A DNA stretch of 64,000 nucleotides from Stachybotrys elegans (GCA_020746835.1 JAGPNK010000008.1:1736001-1800000), one strand, 5' to 3'; positions 43,656-55,818 are shown, counted from the first letter of the stretch. Notes: generated by a model not told the origin, from the sequence alone. Translations and numbers: made by a program.

Positions 43656-44568
43656 CTAAGAATGCGATTCATCCACCTCTTTGCAGGCAATCGACCCGAA
43701 TTTATTCCTCGTCGCCTCCCACCAAGTCGACTCGATCATGCCGATCGTACATCCGTACGGAATCAAAAACTCCCACCCCAGAATCTTGGTCTCGGCCAGG
43801 CCGCCGCAGTACGTTTCCGAGGCGGCAACGCAGTCGGAGAAGCGTTTGAGGTTGTCCCAAAGCCCGCCGCACACGCCGGGGATGTCGTCGACGTTGTAGG
43901 CCTCGACCTTGACAAACCTTGAGAAGGCTCCTTGCGGTCTTTTGGTGCGAGTACAAACACCTGGCCTCGGCTCGGGTTCGGGTTGCGAGGTCGGCTCAGT
44001 CGGCGGAGGATCGCCTCCACCGCCTCCTCCACCTCCGCCGCCCCCGCCGTCTCCAACCCAGAGCCCTAGATCCTCAAAGCGGGAGATTATGGAGAGACCG
44101 ATCGAGGCGAAGTCGCTAGCTTCCTTTGGCGCATCGGTAGGGTGAACTATTTCTTCTCCCGTCTCGACAGGAGCCTCGGTGATTGTGGTTGCGATTTCTG
44201 TGCCTGTGGCGTCGCAGCCGATGACATTGCTGCAACTTGTCGTGCAACTCGGCGTTGCCTGCGCAACACAATACTCACGGCACTCGCTGGATGTTTTGGT
44301 TGTGCATTCGGTCGGCGAAGGCCCCGGACCGATTGGTGGAGGACTGTAAGGGTTGATCGTATCGAGAAAGTCTATGCAGCAACTAGGTCAGCAGAAACGT
44401 TGAAGGATGAGCTCTTAGTGAGACTGACCAAAATGTTGGTCGCCAGGAGGGCAAAATAACAAGCATGGATGATCACAGAAAAGAAGACAGGGGTGTCCAC
44501 AGCTTTGCCGACACACTGGGTTGTTGGGGCCGTCGATGTGGACAATCACAATTGGATGAATGCTGTCT

Positions 44569-44600
<32 letters not shown>

Positions 44601-47600
44601 ATTGTCGTCATCCTCCTCTTCGGGCTCGGGCCAAGGATAGGGAGGGGGGGTAATTGTACGAGTACGGGGAGGAAAAGATTGGGTAGCCGTTCGGGTTTGG
44701 GTTTGGGTAATCTGCGTAATATTGGGTGTGTGGACGAATGTGTAGGGACTGAGGCTGACGCTGGATATTGGGTAGAATGTTGTTGAGTTCTCTCCTTCTT
44801 GAATTTCCACGTTCCAGACCTCGATCACGGACTTAGTCACCGGAGGCAGTTGAATAGTTGTAGTTTCCGTGATGGCGTGGTATTCGGTGACGATGATGGT
44901 TGATCCTCCAATTGTCCGTGTGACGGTCTCGAACCAACCCACCTCAAGAGATGTGGTATATGGTGGGAACATGATGGTTGTCGGCGACGGCAGTATCGTT
45001 GGAGGCAGAATGTACCTGCATGGAGGATAGCATTGGACCGTGACGGTGCCGGATTCGAGATCATAGATCTCCGGATCAATATAGACATCTCCTGATCCGT
45101 CTTCCTTCGGGTCATCACTGGAGCCAAGCTCATCCGTATCCAAAGCGAGGGCAAACCAAGCCGCCACATTGCTGGTGTACCCATTGCGCGTGCTGCTGTT
45201 GAAAAAGACTGGTTGTAGCCCACTCCCCTTGGGAGAAACGATCTCGACGTTGCCCTTGGTGAAGATGTTATGCAGGAAAACCCTTCCTGCAAAGTTGGTC
45301 TCAATGAGAGACTGCTGACACCTCTCGCGCGGCGCACATCCGAGGGTGTTGTCGTCGAAAAAGGAATAGAAACCGAGGCCGAACAAGAAGATATCCGTCG
45401 AGTTCAAAATCCGAAGCGCCCATGCCTTGCCACAAAGGTCATCGCCGCCGCACATGGCAAACATAGGATCGCCATCCACCAGACCATTCGTAAACGGTTC
45501 AAGGGAATTCGGGTTCGCCTGATAGTAAGGCGTCTCGGTCTGCATGTGGCCCATGAAGAGGTTCTGTGCGCCGCTGATTTGCCATTGGTACATCTGCGTG
45601 TGTTCGCTGCCACATCCCCAGAACCACGTTGGACCCTGGGATTCAATCAATACTCCGCGGGCTGCGTAGATTGAAATCTCAACGACACCGTTCATCGGAA
45701 TTCCGTCTTTTCCCACGGTTGTAAGTGCGTTGGCCGGATCGTCGAGGTCGTGGTCAGCGACCCAAGCCCACATGTTGTCGAAATACCCAGAGGCTCCCTC
45801 TGTGACATGCATAAGCATGTAGGCAGCCATGCATTTCCTGTTGATCCCTGATGCCTTGGCAGGGCAGTCCTTAAGCAGGAGATTGCTTCCCGCGTTACCA
45901 CCGACACGAATATGGGAATCCCACAAGGCAGCTGAGCCTTGACTGGACTCGCGCACATTCCACTCAACGAGAATGCAACCGGCAGTAGGGCCCTTGACGG
46001 TAAAGAGCATATCTGTGATTTCAATGGCGCCAACATCGCCCTTGGAGCCAACTTGAACCATGACATTAGGATTTTTCTCGTCCTCAAAAATAGACCCAGT
46101 GCCTTGGATGGTGCTCCATCCAGACCCAATGATTTTGGAACCAACGGGGACTTTGACTGTATTGGATACTGTGTAGATTCCGGCAGGAAAGAAGATGACC
46201 GATCCTATGTTGCTGCTGAGGAGGCTGTTGATTGCTGCGCTCTGGTCTCCCGTTCCATCATTCTTCACACCTCGCTGTGTTGCAATGATGGGGGTTGTGC
46301 CGGGATATTGTGGCTTCTTCCGGTACAGCCATTTCCCCGTGCCATCTATCATAGAGGAAGGCTTTCTGGGTCTGGGGTTCGCGAAGCCAGTAATCTTACC
46401 CTCGATTCCTTCGGGCTTGACTTGATAACCGGACATCCAGAGGTCAAAATAGAGAGGCCCGCTGGATCCTGCGAGCAGTGTGCTCCCGCCCGAGATGAGG
46501 ACGACGCTCTCAGAATTCTCCACGAGGAGGTTATCCAGCACGATGTTGGGTTGCTGATTGTTCTTGCTCGACACCGTGATAGCATAGGGAACTCCGTCAA
46601 AATGTGAGTCGAGCACAGTGATGGAACCCGTGCCTTGAGGGATTGCTGTGGAGTCGGAAAAGGCTGTGCAGTCTATGGCGACGTATGATGCACGGACATA
46701 CAGGTTTTTCCAGACAAACCCCCAGTTCCATTCTTGCTTAATCGCGGTGAGGGTCAAAGTGAACTGGAGATTTTGCGCCGTAAATTGCTGACTACCAGCG
46801 AGGAATCCGATGTTGCCACCGAAAAAGGAGAGGTCCTGGACGCCTCCTCCGCTGCCGTTCTCCATGAAAATACCAATAGCAGTGGCAGGGCCGTCTGCTC
46901 CGGAAAGCGGCATCTCAAAGTGACAATTTGTGATGCTAGTCGCCTGGCCAACTTGCCAATGGATTCCTGTCGGCACATATTGCTGATCGTGCTGCGTATT
47001 GGTCCGATTCATGCCAGTCATATCAAACACAAAGTTCCGAATTTGCCGGAAGAAATTCGACTGGTTGACGTACCACTGCTTGCCGTTTCCATCTGGGTAA
47101 TAGAAGTTGGCATCGACCAGGGCAATTCCAGCAAAATCCCTGGACCCCTTGATGACAGCGCGGCTTTCGGGGTTGCTCACAAATTGGGTGTAATAGTACT
47201 GAAGGATGGGACTGGAGATGAGATATGTGCCTGGTGGAAAATAAACGACTGCCGTGAGAGTCGTGGTTGATCCACAATCTCCGTCGCAGCGCTTCTTGGA
47301 ATGATTGTCTTTACTCCAAGACGACGCAGCTCGATTGATGGCGGCTGTGTCGTCGGTCTTTCCGTCACCTACAGCTCCAAAGTCTTTGACGTTGCGGAAG
47401 AATTGATAGTCTGAAGGTGCATTGGGAGATCTTCCCAACGGCCCGAACTCGGATAGCCAATAGCCATCGGTATTCTGCCTCTTGGCCAGACGTGCCATTT
47501 TGTCAAGATAATCCTCGTCATCGCCAAGAAACGGACCCGTCATGTTGTGCTTATCCGGAGCAATCCCGGGAGCATTGTTGGCATGACCTCTGGCATAATC

Positions 47601-47804
47601 TGGAGGTGGCTAGAGGAGTGAGTGGGTGAGTTAGCAAGAGCCTGGCAGCAGAGCATGTTTCTGCTTCAACGCGGTGCTTACCTGTGGCTTCCCAGGAGGG
47701 AGTGACAACGAAGTGCCGACCGGTCCATCGGGCATTTCTATATCGGTGACAACTTTGGCCGTGACGGCCATGGCCGCTATGGCCGCGTAGTATAACAACA
47801 ACAT
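43656..47804 (-). CDS. Secreted GH55-type beta-1,3-glucanase with extended C-terminus
   Basis: Three exons, 47682..47804, 44429..47609 and 43656..44371 (introns 72 and 57 nt); 1339 aa. The signal peptide is MLLLYYAAIAAMAVTA. Two pectate-lyase-like beta-helix halves begin at FRNVKDFGAVGDGKTDDTAA (about residue 111) and ATQRGVKNDGTGDQSAAINS (about 487), the GH55 hallmark. Known GH55 enzymes release glucose or oligomers from laminarin-type beta-1,3-glucan. Past the catalytic part come a Thr/Pro-rich stretch, an acidic run of about 20 residues (44563..44624) and a Cys-rich segment with a twice-repeated HPCLLFC. Exon 3 then adds another Cys-rich part, a Gly run of about 12 (44012..44050) and a final domain with conserved-looking Cys and Trp (GVCGGLWDNLKRFSDCVAAS). 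These tail modules are unusual for the family. Confidence 0.9.
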
Positions 47805-48698
47805 GCCCGTCTTCAGCTATGCGAATAGGGATGTGAGTCAGACGCCGGTTTGGCTAATGGGGGTTGAGGATGCTGAGGTCCAGTCTGAGACGTGAAACTA
47901 GGCGAATAACTTGATTGTATGTAAGGGAGACATTGGGGACATCGAATACTCTTACTTGTCTCGCGCTGTTGTATCCTCGCCCTGGTCCGGAGCACTATGT
48001 CTACAGGCCCAATCCTGCGACCCGCTCGGCCAACCAAAAGGCGTGGGTTAGGCCGAGACAACACCCAGTTACCACGAGGATTCCTCCTCAAATTTCACGG
48101 TCGACTCCGCTCAGGAACAGGGGGCGTTCTGGACTCAAGGACCGGCTCTCAAGATTACTCACATCTTCTCCACCTTGCCGGAAGGCATATTGCACTAGCG
48201 GCAGTTCAACAGAAAGATGCTTCGCGTTGCGGGGGAATATAGCGCATAAGATGGGGAAGGCCAGATTAGGACACTTGTCCGACTTGTTCCAGCTTCCCGG
48301 GCCCAAGATAAGGTGACTCGGTCACGAATCCTGCTAATTAGTGTAAGTGTGCCAATATTCTTGGGCGGCTGCGCTTACTCATGCCAGAATGTAGTTCCAC
48401 TTGACTATCGAACTGCCTAGCAAGCAATTTACCATCAGTCGGCTTGATCCTTTGAGGTGCCATGAAGTCCCACCCGGCAATGGCTGTCGACATGGATGGT
48501 ATTTGGAGGATTCAGCGAGGTGGATCTGGACTTACTCGTCCCAAAGAGTATTGCCTCTCCATCCATTGACGTTCGAAATGTATTAGGCCAAGAATTTCCG
48601 CTTTGTAGATGATCTTGTGCATTCACTTCCTCTAGCCAACTCGCACTTTGACAAGTCAACAAGGCCATCAGTGCCCAACGAGACATTTTCTCATTGAA
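47805..48698. other. Divergent promoter region, GH55 and zincin genes
   Basis: 894 nt between two divergent start codons; no gene seen. Confidence 0.45.
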
Positions 48699-49880
48699 AT
48701 GCTCCTTTGTCTAACATGGCTGGCCTGCTTTGGGCTGGTCGGCCATCTTATTGGTACTGCAGAAGCTCAGGCGGCCAATGTGCGAGATCTCTTTGAGATC
48801 GATTTTTCCACCGATCAGGATGGAGGTTGCCAACAGATTGGCGAAGCCCGCGTACAGACCATGCTAGACGAATGCGCACAGTTGGCTGCTGCAGGCGTGA
48901 GGCTTCTTGATGATGCAGACACCAACCCAACACTTGGCGCGACGCCGGCTGGGAGACTTCTGGAAGCCTATTTCAACGGCGCGTTCTCATCCATTGCTCA
49001 GAGAACCGCAATCAGATGTAACGGATTCCTCACTCACCTCTCGTCAATTGCATTGCCGCTGACCGTTTATCATTTTCTTAGCAAGCTATCGTCAAGTCCA
49101 GGACTTCTTGCTCCGTCGAACGACCCCGCCGGGAGGGAAGCCTTATTTCTTCTGCAGCCATACTTGGCTTGTAGCGCAGGCCAACAACGCTCCCGCCCTT
49201 GATGCCTCTGGGAGGCCCTACACTGATAGGAACGGCAATCCGGTCACTATCTCATCCCACCCGGTGATGGGTAGACTCGTCCGACGTGGACGGGTGGCGG
49301 TAAATACCATCCAGTCAACCTTTCCATCTTGAAGCAGCTGCTGATTCATTGCGTCTAGTATTGGAGCGACCGACATAACGCCTACAAAATGGGGAAATTC
49401 TATACACCTCCTCCAGGTGAACAAATGGGACTATGCAACAATCCGAGGTCTCTTGGGGAGACGGTGATCTGGGAAGTGGTGCATCCTACACGAAACCTCC
49501 GTCGCGTGCTTGTGATGTGTCCATCCGCCTTCAATGGACTTCGCCTCGGGACCACTGATCTAGACCCCGTCACGGTGCTTGAATATCAACAAGACCCGAC
49601 AGACCCAGATCTAACTCTAATTGATGAGATAGCACTAGAAGAGGCTGCTACGCCATATCATGAGCTATTCCACCTTGTTCTGGGCGACGCTGAATCATTG
49701 CCAAGGGGTGGGGAGGAATATGATCCTACCGTTATACCCACCTTGCCCCCTGCGGTTAACGTACGGAACCCAGAGTCATACACACTACCTGCGTTGGCGT
49801 ATTGGTACACACGACAAGATATCCTTGCTGGCATCAATCCGCCGGTTGAATTCTTTGTTGGTGTTGCTACGCAAGGCTAG
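48699..49880 (+). CDS. Secreted zincin metallopeptidase-like protein (aspzincin/M35-like)
   Basis: Three exons, 48699..49017, 49082..49299 and 49359..49880 (introns 64 and 59 nt); 352 aa. The signal peptide is MLLCLTWLACFGLVGHLIGTAEA. The zinc-binding HExxH motif is in YHELFHLVLGDAES. Downstream ESYTLPALAYWYTRQ resembles the Asn-Ala-Asp-x-Tyr block that ends aspzincin domains, but a clear GTxxD third-ligand motif is not seen, so the subfamily is open. The second intron donor is taken as GTAAAT at 49300; an alternative GT at 49263 would remove 12 more codons in frame. Secreted proteolysis is the likely role. Confidence 0.75.
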
Positions 49881-49969
49881 CAAAACTTGACCACTTAAGC
49901 TATCACCGAATAGTTGAACATGATAATATAGGAGTAGCATATGATTTGGGCCTGACTTGAGTTGAAAAA

Positions 49970-50704
49970 CTAATAATCTCTGCCGTCAAGAGAATACATG
50001 TCGTCCACATAATTCCTCCACTGTTGCACCATCGCTGGGTCCTGTCTTTGGTTGAAACAGTCGTGATTTTCAATCACACGGCGTAGCCACTCAGCCACCT
50101 GCCCATGGCCTGCGAGACTCGCTTCGGCCGCTGCATCTCGACCAAAATTGTTCTCGGCCAAGAGAAACACCAAGCGGGGAAGCCTGAGAACATCCAACGG
50201 CTGGTCGGCGGCGAAACACGCATCCTCGGATGTGCCTGGGAAAGGCCTGGGCTCTCCAGGTAGCCAGTCGCACGCCATGAAGCGGAAGGCTGCCGTCACC
50301 ATATCCTGGATGCCACTGCGAGCGGCAATATGCAGGACCGTGTCGCCAGTGCTCCAGGTGCGGTGGACGGCTAGCAGGTGATAGGCTCTCTCGTATCGTG
50401 GTACTGATGGGGTAAAGAAGCGCCGCAGTCGGATGACCGAGTCGATACGTTGCGCGTCAATGGCTGCATGCAGCATTGATTCGCCCGTGGAAGGATTCAC
50501 GAGCATGAGTAGCAGGCTTTGGGAGCTGCATTTGCATGCCTTAGATGCCTCCCTCATCTCGGCCTGAAGGGCACCGTGCCGACCCGTCCGTATTGCAGCC
50601 TCCACCCATGCTACTTGTGCCGGGCTTGGCGAGCACGCTGGCACCGACAGATGGGCGTGGAGTCTAGGGAAATCTGCCGGGGCCAGAGGCAGTGGGACGA
50701 CCAT
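49970..50704 (-). CDS. Small ankyrin-repeat protein
   Basis: Single exon, 244 aa. At least two ankyrin-type repeats are visible: TGESMLHAAIDAQRIDSVIR and TGDTVLHIAARSGIQDMVTA. A third, weaker one is near AENNFGRDAAAEASLAGHGQ. No signal peptide or other domain is seen. It is tail-to-tail with the zincin gene (89 nt). Ankyrin repeats mediate protein binding; the partner is unknown. Confidence 0.75.
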   Translation of the reverse strand: MVVPLPLAPADFPRLHAHLSVPACSPSPAQVAWVEAAIRTGRHGALQAEMREASKACKCSSQSLLLMLVNPSTGESMLHAAIDAQRIDSVIRLRRFFTPSVPRYERAYHLLAVHRTWSTGDTVLHIAARSGIQDMVTAAFRFMACDWLPGEPRPFPGTSEDACFAADQPLDVLRLPRLVFLLAENNFGRDAAAEASLAGHGQVAEWLRRVIENHDCFNQRQDPAMVQQWRNYVDDMYSLDGRDY

Positions 50705-51661
50705 GGTTGCGAATGCCTGCCGAGTTAACAGGTAGGCTTGGTAGAATTGAGAAGGCTAGAATGAGGTATCTCTAATAATCCATAGCAACGATGGACAAAA
50801 GTTCAGCAGTGGTGTCAAAAAAAAACGACAGACGAAGGATGAACATGGGTCTACCACTAGGCTGGATAATCTATAAATAACGTGGACCCGGGACATAGGC
50901 CTCCCGAGGGCTGCCCCGTTGACAATGCTTAATGAAATATGGGGTCAAGCAACCGTTGCTTAGTGAGGACATGCATAGACTAGTAGATGCCAAGGATACT
51001 ACTCCATACTACTAGTTTATGTTGACAAGACCTTGATCTCGATCTTGTATAACTGGGGTTCGGGAATTCGTCGGTGTCTAGTCCACCCATGGCATCAACC
51101 CATCTTCAAGTATGTAGCATGAGCAAGGGGGCTTCCTCGGAGCATGCCAGCCTCGACTAGTATGAACAGGCTAGCCAGCATGGGCCCTTGGGCCGGGGTA
51201 TATATAACATCCTGGCCAATGGGCTTTTTTACAAGGCCAGAGGACTTTTGTCGATGCGTGAGTAAGCTTCTCGGCCGTATTTCACCATCTAATGGCATGG
51301 AGCAGCCGCATAGACTAACGACACTGGAGGACTTGGTGGATGTGCGTCAGTAAGCTTCTGGACCGTATTTCACTTGATGTGGGAGATGTATTATCAAATG
51401 ATATGAAGCATCGGCACTCCGTAGTGCGACTAAGTATCCTCTAGGTAACCAGAAATAGCCTCATCTACTGGATCGTGTGTGGAGTTGTAAGCGTAACTCT
51501 GACTACCCTCATCTTAGAGCATCTAATGGATCATTGACTGCAAATACTAACAAAGCTCTTCCAGCGGGCATAGACAACAAGTATAAAACTCCTGTAATCG
51601 CTCCTCTGATAGAGATGCATCACTCGTCGCTCTCTTCCTGATCCTCATATCAACCACAGCC
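50705..51661 (+). promoter_or_regulatory. Region upstream of cysteine-rich secreted protein gene, with 45-bp direct repeat
   Basis: 51241..51285 and 51328..51373 form an imperfect direct repeat sharing AGTAAGCTTCT and CCGTATTTCAC, with a period near 87 nt. TATAAA at 51582..51587 lies 75 nt before the ATG at 51662. No gene is seen. Confidence 0.5.
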
Positions 51662-52467
51662 ATGTTGTTCCGCGCCACTCTCGGTCTCCTCGCCATTTCT
51701 GGCCTTGGCCTGGCTTTCCCTCTGGGTTCGTCGTCCTCGGACGTGGATCCCCAGGCTCTCGAGGAGTTCAACGTCATGCTCACAGACTGGCTCGAGAAGA
51801 CGGACCCCACAAACATCACCGTCACGCTCGGGCCCGGCATGCCGACTCTGGAGGAAGTCGGCTACAAGATTGAGGACTACTTTGACCCTGACTGGCGCGT
51901 CGCCCACGGCCTCCACGAGCCCCGTCGCGGCTTCACCTCGATGGCCGTGGCCGAGGTCCTGGCCCGCCGCTCCGATGCCCTGGACAGCCGCTCCGAGGGC
52001 AAGCTCCATAAGCGGGCCTACTGCAATGAGGGCAACACGATTCAAGCCGACCTGCTGGCCTGCTGGGGCACCCACGACATCCTCCGATCATATGACACGC
52101 TGAACTGCGTGGCGCGAGGCGCAAACACCATGACCGGCTTCCTCGTCTACTCCTATACCGAAGGGTCGTACACTGGGCAGTGCGCCGCCTGGGGGGTAAG
52201 TTTCAGACCACCACTCTTTTAATTTCTTCTTTGCTTTACACCTCCGTATCTAACAGCAATCATCAGAAGCCGGCTTGGCCCCTCAATTATGCGGCGAGCT
52301 ACTGCCGGGATGTCGCCGCCGGTATGCAGTGGACCTTCCAGAACTGCCCTAATGAGGGTTGCCGGAGAGCGCAGCGCCCCATCTTCTGCAAGTTCACGGG
52401 TGACAATACCGCTGCCGGAAACGGCAACTTGCAGCTCAGGGTAGATGGCGACCGTGTCAAGGGCTAA
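51662..52467 (+). CDS. Secreted, Kex2-processed cysteine-rich protein (effector-like)
   Basis: Two exons, 51662..52195 and 52267..52467 (intron 71 nt); 244 aa. The signal peptide is MLFRATLGLLAISGLGLAFP. A propeptide without cysteine runs to the dibasic site GKLHKR at residues 113-118. The mature part, 126 aa starting AYCNEGNTIQ, holds all eight cysteines, which could form four disulfides (for example SYCRDVAAG, NCPNEGCRRAQ, IFCKFTGD). No family is recognised. The prepro layout with a Kex2 site is shared by many fungal secreted effectors and antimicrobial proteins; function is not inferred beyond secretion. Codon use in exon 1 is strongly C-ending, which suggests high expression. Confidence 0.8.
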
Positions 52468-52619
52468 TGAGCTGGGGTTAGTACCTCGCTTATTGAGCTC
52501 TGCTAGAAGACAGAAGCTGCCCTTTCGAAAGAGTAATCATTATACGGGAAGTAAATGTTGTGTTTCTCAACGACAATACGATGGATAGGATCTGGCCAAG
52601 CTATTTCTTGGCACGAGAG
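52468..52619. other. 3' region of secreted protein gene
   Basis: Probable 3' UTR and terminator region; no gene. Confidence 0.4.
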
Positions 52620-53150
52620 AGCCATCTTTATGCCTTATTATCAAGTTTTCCTTCTTTCTAACAGATTTCTATAATCTTATTAAGTTCTTAAACTTAATTA
52701 TATATTTTTTCTTAGATTATTTTATTCTTTAGCTCTAGGCAAGCTTTAATCTATTCCTTGGCCTACTATTTTTAGTCTTATAGGCTATCTATTGTCTTTA
52801 ATAGCTTAGGCTAGTAGATAGAGTTAGCAATATATTGCAAGGTCTAGACTAGGGTCTTTATACCTTAGAGGCTGAGCAGGCTATTTTGATATATATGTAT
52901 ATGTGTATAGGTATATATATGTATATGCAGCTGCTTTATTCTAGCTAGTAGGTCTTGCTAGCTTGGTTAGTCCATTTGGTCTAATACTCCTATAGACTAA
53001 TCCTTATCTTTAAGGTCAAGATATAAGAAAGTAGTAATAGAGGTTAATAATAAGATCGTTCTGTCCTAGAGGGAGAGTATATCTTATAGATATTAAAGCC
53101 CCAATAGATTAGTAGGAAATCTAATAACTCTTAACAAATTTTTCTCACTA
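52620..53150. repeat. TA-rich, RIP-like degraded sequence
   Basis: The stretch is dense in TpA steps (for example TATATATGTATATGTGTATA near 52892..52911) and has many stops in all frames, in sharp contrast to the flanking GC-rich genes. This is the appearance of a repeat mutated by repeat-induced point mutation. No original element type is recognisable. Confidence 0.6.
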
Positions 53151-53470
53151 GTAACTTTAATCCAGTCACCTACCAAAGCCATTGGCAGATCCAGTCACCA
53201 GAAGGCATTTTACAGTCATCGAAAACCTTAATATCATATCATCATCTTGATCAAGCCCCCCAGAACAAGCCATCTCACCTAACTGCATCACTCACCAAAG
53301 CCTCATCCAGGCCCAACTGTATCACTTGCTAAAGCCATATCATAGACCCTCTAGCAGAAGCCATCTCTATGCATTGTATGCCAATGCAGAAAGGCAGTAG
53401 CTCTGATTAAGTTACCAGGCAGAAGCCTTCCCGCGCCTAACGCTATAGTGGCATCTTCTAGACAATTGCA
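53151..53470. repeat. Degenerate short tandem-like repeats
   Basis: Related units recur, built around CACTCACCAAAGCC and AGAAGCCAT. The clearest pair is 53281..53302 and 53315..53336, which differ at four positions, all transitions. It could be a decayed minisatellite. Confidence 0.45.
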
Positions 53471-54183
53471 ATAGGTGGCTGGAAAACTTTAACATCTGCT
53501 ACAGCCACAAGCATTAAGCTTTTCTTAATCAAGTGTATTTTCTAACCAATTGTTATCTATTGATCTAATATTATCTTTATTATCAGAGAGGGCCTTCTCA
53601 AAATCACTGGTCTATATCCCATTGGGACACACAAACAGGAAATCCCACACACATACAATAGATAGTAATAAAGCAAAATACATCAGTCTGTGATTAAACA
53701 TGTGCCTGTCTCCGCTGACCTGTTACGGATAACAACCCTGGCCAACCAACGCGGCGAAGAAGAGTCCACAGTTTGATTTTATGGCTTATCTGACCATAAA
53801 AAGGAAAATAGCCACGAAATAGGCTGGGGCCTTTTTGATGATTCCTTTCGTGCCCAGAATAGGGTAGCCAGAACCAGAGCGCTCCGATTGTTTACGATTA
53901 AGCTTAATCATGATGAATCATGCTTACATTGGGGACCGCGCCTGGTCTTCGCGTGGCGCGGACTTTTATCACTGGTAGCCTACTCAAACGTGACTGCGTT
54001 GGTTGTTGGTGACATTGTTGGCTCTCCCACTTTCACCTTTCCTGGCATAGGCAGCCCAACGGCCACGCCGCTCCCTACGAGACTTGAGTATTTTTCTCTT
54101 TCATCCTTGTATTTTTGAGCAGTTCCTACACTGCATACCTACTCTGGCGCCCTTCGCCCAAAATCGGAGAGAAGGCAAGAGGA
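53471..54183. other. Intergenic upstream of P450 pseudogene
   Basis: No gene seen; the left half is AT-rich and the right half may hold a former promoter. Confidence 0.4.
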
Positions 54184-55818
54184 ATGTTTTGTTTGTCCTT
54201 GGTGACTGGCACAGTGTTGTTGGCTGCCTATCTTCTCCGCAGGCTATATCGCAAAAGATGTGAGCAGTATGCAGCATTCCCGCAGTTACCGCCCTCACTC
54301 CTCCTAGGGCATCTCGGTGCTGTTGATAAGTATGGACGCATGTTGCCTCCCAAAGCTCACGTTGATATGGCGTTTGCGGCAATGCACAAAGCCCTGGGTC
54401 GCCCACCCGTCATGCTCGTCGACCTCCGGCCAGTTGCCTCACCCATGCTCATCGTCGGCAGCCACGATGTTGCAGAGCAAGTTTCCAAGGCATCGGATCG
54501 CTGGCCGAATGGAATACCCAAAACCCCTGCCATTTGGAAGCAACTTGAGCACCTGACTGGCCCACGCTCCATCATCTCGGCGAAAGGTGAGGAGTGGAAG
54601 GCTCTTCGAAAGCAATTCAACCCAGGATTTTCTACACAAAACCTCATGCAGCAGCTGCCTTCTATAGTCGAGAAAGTAACCCTCTTTGTTGGGCATCTTG
54701 ACACCTTGGCTGAGACAGGACAAGAGTTTGCGCTCCAGGACTATACCACCAATCTGACATTTGACATTATCGGTCGCATTTGTCTAAACTTGGACATGGG
54801 CGCCCAAAAGTCCCCGACCGAGTTTATGCGATTATTCCACTCTCTCATCCAGACGTATGCTGGCGAACAGCTTGATCTCCCTTGGTGGTGTACACCAATG
54901 GTCGAATGGAAGCGCTATAGTCTGCGGCGACAGGTCATGGACAAGCTGCGAGCAATAGTCCACGAGCGTCACCATCAGGATGGAGAGGGCCAATTCAGTA
55001 TTCTTTCAGTCAGCCTTGCTGATATTGACAACTTGACCCCAGATGCTGTGGACACAATATGTGACCAGCTTTCTAGCTTCCTCTTTGCTGGTCATGATAC
55101 GACGAGCACTCTCATTAGTTGGATCTTCTACGAGCTCTCTCGAAACCCCCATGCCATGAAAGCTTTACGCTCAGAGCTGGATGCCTTGTTTGGCTCAGAT
55201 CCCAGCCCGTCAGCTGTGGCCGAGGCGCTTTTGGCTCCCGGTGGGAAGGAATTGATCCATCGCATGTCTTATGCCTCAGCCGTGATCAAAGAGACTCTGC
55301 GTCTATGGCCCCCGGGGCCACATCACGCACAACCAACCCAGGAGATGGCTTCACCATCAATGTGAATGGAACTACATATTGTGCGGATGGGCTAATGCTA
55401 TATCATGTGCATTCCATCATCCAAAAGGACACCTCCGTCTACGGCGACACAGCATAGCAGTTTCTACCTGAGCGGTGGCTTCACCATGCCAGTGATATTC
55501 CACCCGGAGCCTGGAGGGCCTTTGAGCGCGGTCCCAGGAACTGTATTGGGCAGGAGCTGGCAACCATTGAGGCTCGTGTCACAATTGCTCTTGTCGCCCG
55601 CCGATTCCACTTCAGCAAAGTCGGGCGTGGCAGTCTGATTGTCGGAACTGATGGGAACTCGGAGATGGGAGAGAATGGCCAATACAAGGTCGAATCCAAG
55701 TTATACATGGTGAGACTCTTGCTTCCAGTGGTTTTGTGCAGACTAACCTCAATTGCAGACCAGACAGGTAACATCGAAGCCCCTGGATGGCATGCTGATG
55801 AAAGTCAAGACCGTGTAA
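54184..55818 (+). pseudogene. Cytochrome P450 pseudogene
   Basis: The ATG at 54184 gives a membrane anchor (LVTGTVLLAAYLLRRLYRKR). The frame is intact through the I-helix FLFAGHDTTSTLIS and the ExxR motif VIKETLRLWPP. A 1-nt shortage in the C5G4 tract at 55309..55317 then throws the frame. The continuing family sequence in the next frame (TINVNGTTYCADGLMLYHVH) meets a TAG at 55455..55457 just before QFLPERW, and then reads on through an intact haem loop [16 protein letters not shown] final intron (55710..55758) joins to a good C-terminus ending [10 protein letters not shown] at 55818. With both a frameshift and a nonsense codon it is probably non-functional. Unlike the other P450 in the window it does not resemble trichodiene oxygenase. 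Confidence 0.82.

Noticed and set aside
45939..46607. 222-codon plus-strand frame inside the GH55 gene
   Set aside because: Antisense shadow of the beta-helix coding region; composition is not protein-like.
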